Source: Ilumatobacteraceae bacterium
Lineage (GTDB): Bacteria; Actinomycetota; Acidimicrobiia; Acidimicrobiales; Ilumatobacteraceae
Length of the DNA: 54,425 bases
Direction of reading: 5' to 3'
Assembly: GCA_024643255.1 (NCBI GenBank)
Contig: JAHENF010000019.1
Location: 1-54,425, forward strand
Below, piece after piece: positions 53,128 to 54,425 of this stretch. Below the pieces are notes generated by a model. It ran no database searches. It saw nothing but the letters and a program-made list of their open reading frames with translations, and was not told where the DNA came from. The stretch's first letter is position 1, and the number at the start of each line of letters is the position of its first letter. Both the position numbers and the translations under genes were made by a program.

Positions 53128-53736
53128 ATGTCTATCGCGCTCGACGCTCCGCAGCCCACCACGCTGATCGATCTGATCGGTCGATCCCGGGTGCGTGACG
53201 TGGTCGCCGTCGTCGGCTTCGCCCTGTTCACGGCGCTCGCTGCGCAGATCTCGATCCCGCTCGGATTCACACCGGTGCCCATCACCGGCCAGACGTTCGC
53301 CGTGCTGCTGGCGGGCGGTGTGCTCGGCGCAAACCGTGGCGCGCTCTCGATGGGGCTCTACGTGGCACTCGGAGCCATCGGCCTGCCGTTCTATGCCGAC
53401 GCCAGCGGTGGCTGGACGATCGCGACCGGCGCCACGGCCGGCTACCTCGTCGGGTTCATCGTGGCGGCCTTCGTCGTCGGCAAGATGGCCGAGCACGGCC
53501 AGGACCGCACGCTGTCCACCTCCCTGCCCGGCTTCCTGGCCGGTTCGTTGATCGTCTACGCCTTCGGTGCGACCTGGCTCGCGTACAAGTTGAACCTGCC
53601 GCTGACCGCCGGCGCGGGCGAGCCCAGCGCCATCGCCTACGGAGTGGCACCGTTCCTCGTCGGCGACGTCATCAAGGCGCTGCTCGCCGGAGCGATGCTC
53701 CCGGCCGCCTGGATCCTCGCCGACGACCGCCAGTAG
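53128..53736 (+). CDS. bioY: Biotin transporter substrate-binding component BioY
   Basis: The 202-residue membrane protein has about six helices and the BioY signature TPVPITGQTFAVLLAGGVLG with GANRGALSMGLYVALGAIGLP following it. It is the S component that binds biotin, alone or with an ECF module; the ECF ATPases are not here. Biotin is needed by the acyl-CoA carboxylase nearby. CAAACT lies six bases before ATG 53128, a weak -10, so a leaderless start is possible. A palindrome follows 10 bases after the stop. Confidence 0.93.
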   Translation: MSIALDAPQPTTLIDLIGRSRVRDVVAVVGFALFTALAAQISIPLGFTPVPITGQTFAVLLAGGVLGANRGALSMGLYVALGAIGLPFYADASGGWTIATGATAGYLVGFIVAAFVVGKMAEHGQDRTLSTSLPGFLAGSLIVYAFGATWLAYKLNLPLTAGAGEPSAIAYGVAPFLVGDVIKALLAGAMLPAAWILADDRQ

Positions 53737-53745
53737 ACCGCCCGA

Positions 53746-53769
53746 GGGATGTGACGGACGTCACATCCC
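53746..53769. promoter_or_regulatory. CRP/GlxR-type binding site
   Basis: GGGATGTGACG and CGTCACATCCC are perfect 11-bp inverted arms separated by GA. At the centre is TGTGA-N6-TCACA (53750-53765), the exact CRP consensus, also used by actinobacterial CRP/GlxR. It is 54 bases upstream of the DUF222 gene. It could also act as the bioY terminator stem. Confidence 0.6.
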
Positions 53770-53823
53770 GATCGTACGTCAGTTCGATCAACCCTGTCAC
53801 ACCCCCTCGTCAGGATGGGCGGT

Positions 53824-54425
53824 ATGAACACCGGGTCGACGTTCCCGAGCGCAGTGGAGGTGGCGGCCCTGTCGGGCGCCGACCTCGACCACGCGCTGGT
53901 GACGATCGAGCGGGCCCGGCGCGAACTCGAGGCGGCGTACGTGGCGGTGCTCGATCGTGCCGACACCACCAATCGGTTCGCTGCCGACGGACATGCCAGT
54001 GTGCGCGGGTGGGTCTCGGCGCTCACCGACACCGGATCGGTCGAGTTGCACCGGCGGTTGCAGACGATGCGAGCGCTGCGCGACCTCCCCGAGGCAGCCG
54101 CGTCGCTCGCAGCCGGCGAGGTCGGCGTCGATCAGGTGCGCGAGATCGCCAAGCTGCACGCCAACCCCCGCACCCGGGACCTCACCATCGAGGGTGTCTC
54201 CAAGCTGGTCGGCCACGCCCGGTCGACATCCTTCGTCGAGTTCTCCGAGATCGTCGGGCGCTGGGATGCCTTCGGTGATCCTCGTGGTGCGGCTCAGCGA
54301 CACGAGCAGGCCCACGAACGCCGCGACGCCATGGTTTTCGAACGCGACGGTGTCGTGCACCTCCACGCCTCGGGCGGGACATTCCAGGGTGCGGCACTGA
54401 TCGAGATCTTCCAACGCCAGTGCGA
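53824..54425 (+). CDS. DUF222 (13E12-like) HNH endonuclease family protein, cut by window end
   Basis: The first 200 residues are visible and the frame is open to the end. They match the DUF222 N-terminal part of actinobacterial 13E12-type proteins: ERARRELEAAYVAVLDRAD, VRGWVSALTDTG, LHRRLQTMRALRDLP and AAGEVGVDQVREIAKLH. These usually end in an HNH nuclease domain, which would lie beyond the window. They are high-copy families often linked to mobile DNA. CAGGAT seven bases before the ATG may be its -10, and a CRP-type palindrome lies upstream. Confidence 0.8.
   Translation, partial: MNTGSTFPSAVEVAALSGADLDHALVTIERARRELEAAYVAVLDRADTTNRFAADGHASVRGWVSALTDTGSVELHRRLQTMRALRDLPEAAASLAAGEVGVDQVREIAKLHANPRTRDLTIEGVSKLVGHARSTSFVEFSEIVGRWDAFGDPRGAAQRHEQAHERRDAMVFERDGVVHLHASGGTFQGAALIEIFQRQC

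Overview
The window is a gene-dense, GC-rich stretch (about 66-70% G+C by eye) of an actinobacterial chromosome. Gene content points to the class Acidimicrobiia (Ilumatobacter-like), which is an inference from the genes rather than from a marker rRNA. It has an AftD-type arabinofuranosyltransferase, a small actinobacterial Tad pilus locus with a DUF4244-type pilin, a TopA with a Lys/Ala-rich tail, a radA-disA pair near clpC, and acyl-CoA carboxylase parts including a tiny epsilon-like subunit. It also has a TrkA-TrkA-APC block beside an OB-fold gene, an arrangement known from mycobacteria. Many genes have a TANNNT-like -10 element only 6-9 bases before the start codon, which suggests leaderless mRNAs.

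Layout. 0.07-4.7 kb: Eis-like acetyltransferase, ACAD10/11-like acyl-CoA dehydrogenase, a lipoprotein and an internally duplicated membrane protein. 4.8-12.2 kb: cell-envelope glycan block (AftD-like GT-C, GT4, polyprenyl-phosphate GT2, methyltransferase, then divergent FkbM methyltransferase). 12.2-12.75 kb: non-coding region with hairpins and a selenocysteine tRNA (selC, anticodon UCA). 12.75-17.2 kb: tadZ-A-B-C, pilin, TadE, then a STAS protein and DUF952. 17.2-22.5 kb: ammonium transporter, OB-fold protein, two TrkA proteins and an APC transporter. 22.8-30.8 kb: rsgA, topA, a sulfur trio (DsrE-like, one-cysteine DsrC/TusE-like, sulfide:quinone oxidoreductase-like), tmk and holB. 30.9-37.8 kb: clpC with a perfect 22-bp terminator, LppM-like lipoprotein, DsbA-fold protein, radA, disA. 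37.8-42.3 kb: GH18-like hydrolase, HAD phosphatase and crotonyl-CoA carboxylase/reductase, divergent from a thiolase. 42.3-42.7 kb: non-coding region with tandem repeats, two good promoters, a palindromic operator and a hairpin plus T-run that look like a small-RNA gene. 42.7-48.7 kb: recR, dnaX, a lipoprotein, a CopC-CopD fusion and an ATP-dependent DNA ligase. 48.75-54.4 kb: carboxylase beta subunit, two Pro-rich RDD membrane proteins around an AccE-like peptide, metallophosphoesterase, bioY, and a DUF222 gene cut by the window end.

How parts fit. Ccr, thiolase and the biotin-dependent carboxylase fit ethylmalonyl-CoA/propionyl-CoA metabolism, and BioY would supply the biotin. RadA and DisA link recombination intermediates to c-di-AMP signalling, with K+ (TrkA) and APC transport elsewhere in the window. 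The most unusual items are a dispersed palindromic repeat family in gaps between convergent genes, the promoter/operator/hairpin locus at 42.46-42.67 kb, the tRNA-Sec that appears to start at its own transcription start, a palindromic operator lying on the ccr promoter, and the sulfur trio. No CRISPR array, rRNA, prophage or insertion sequence was seen.
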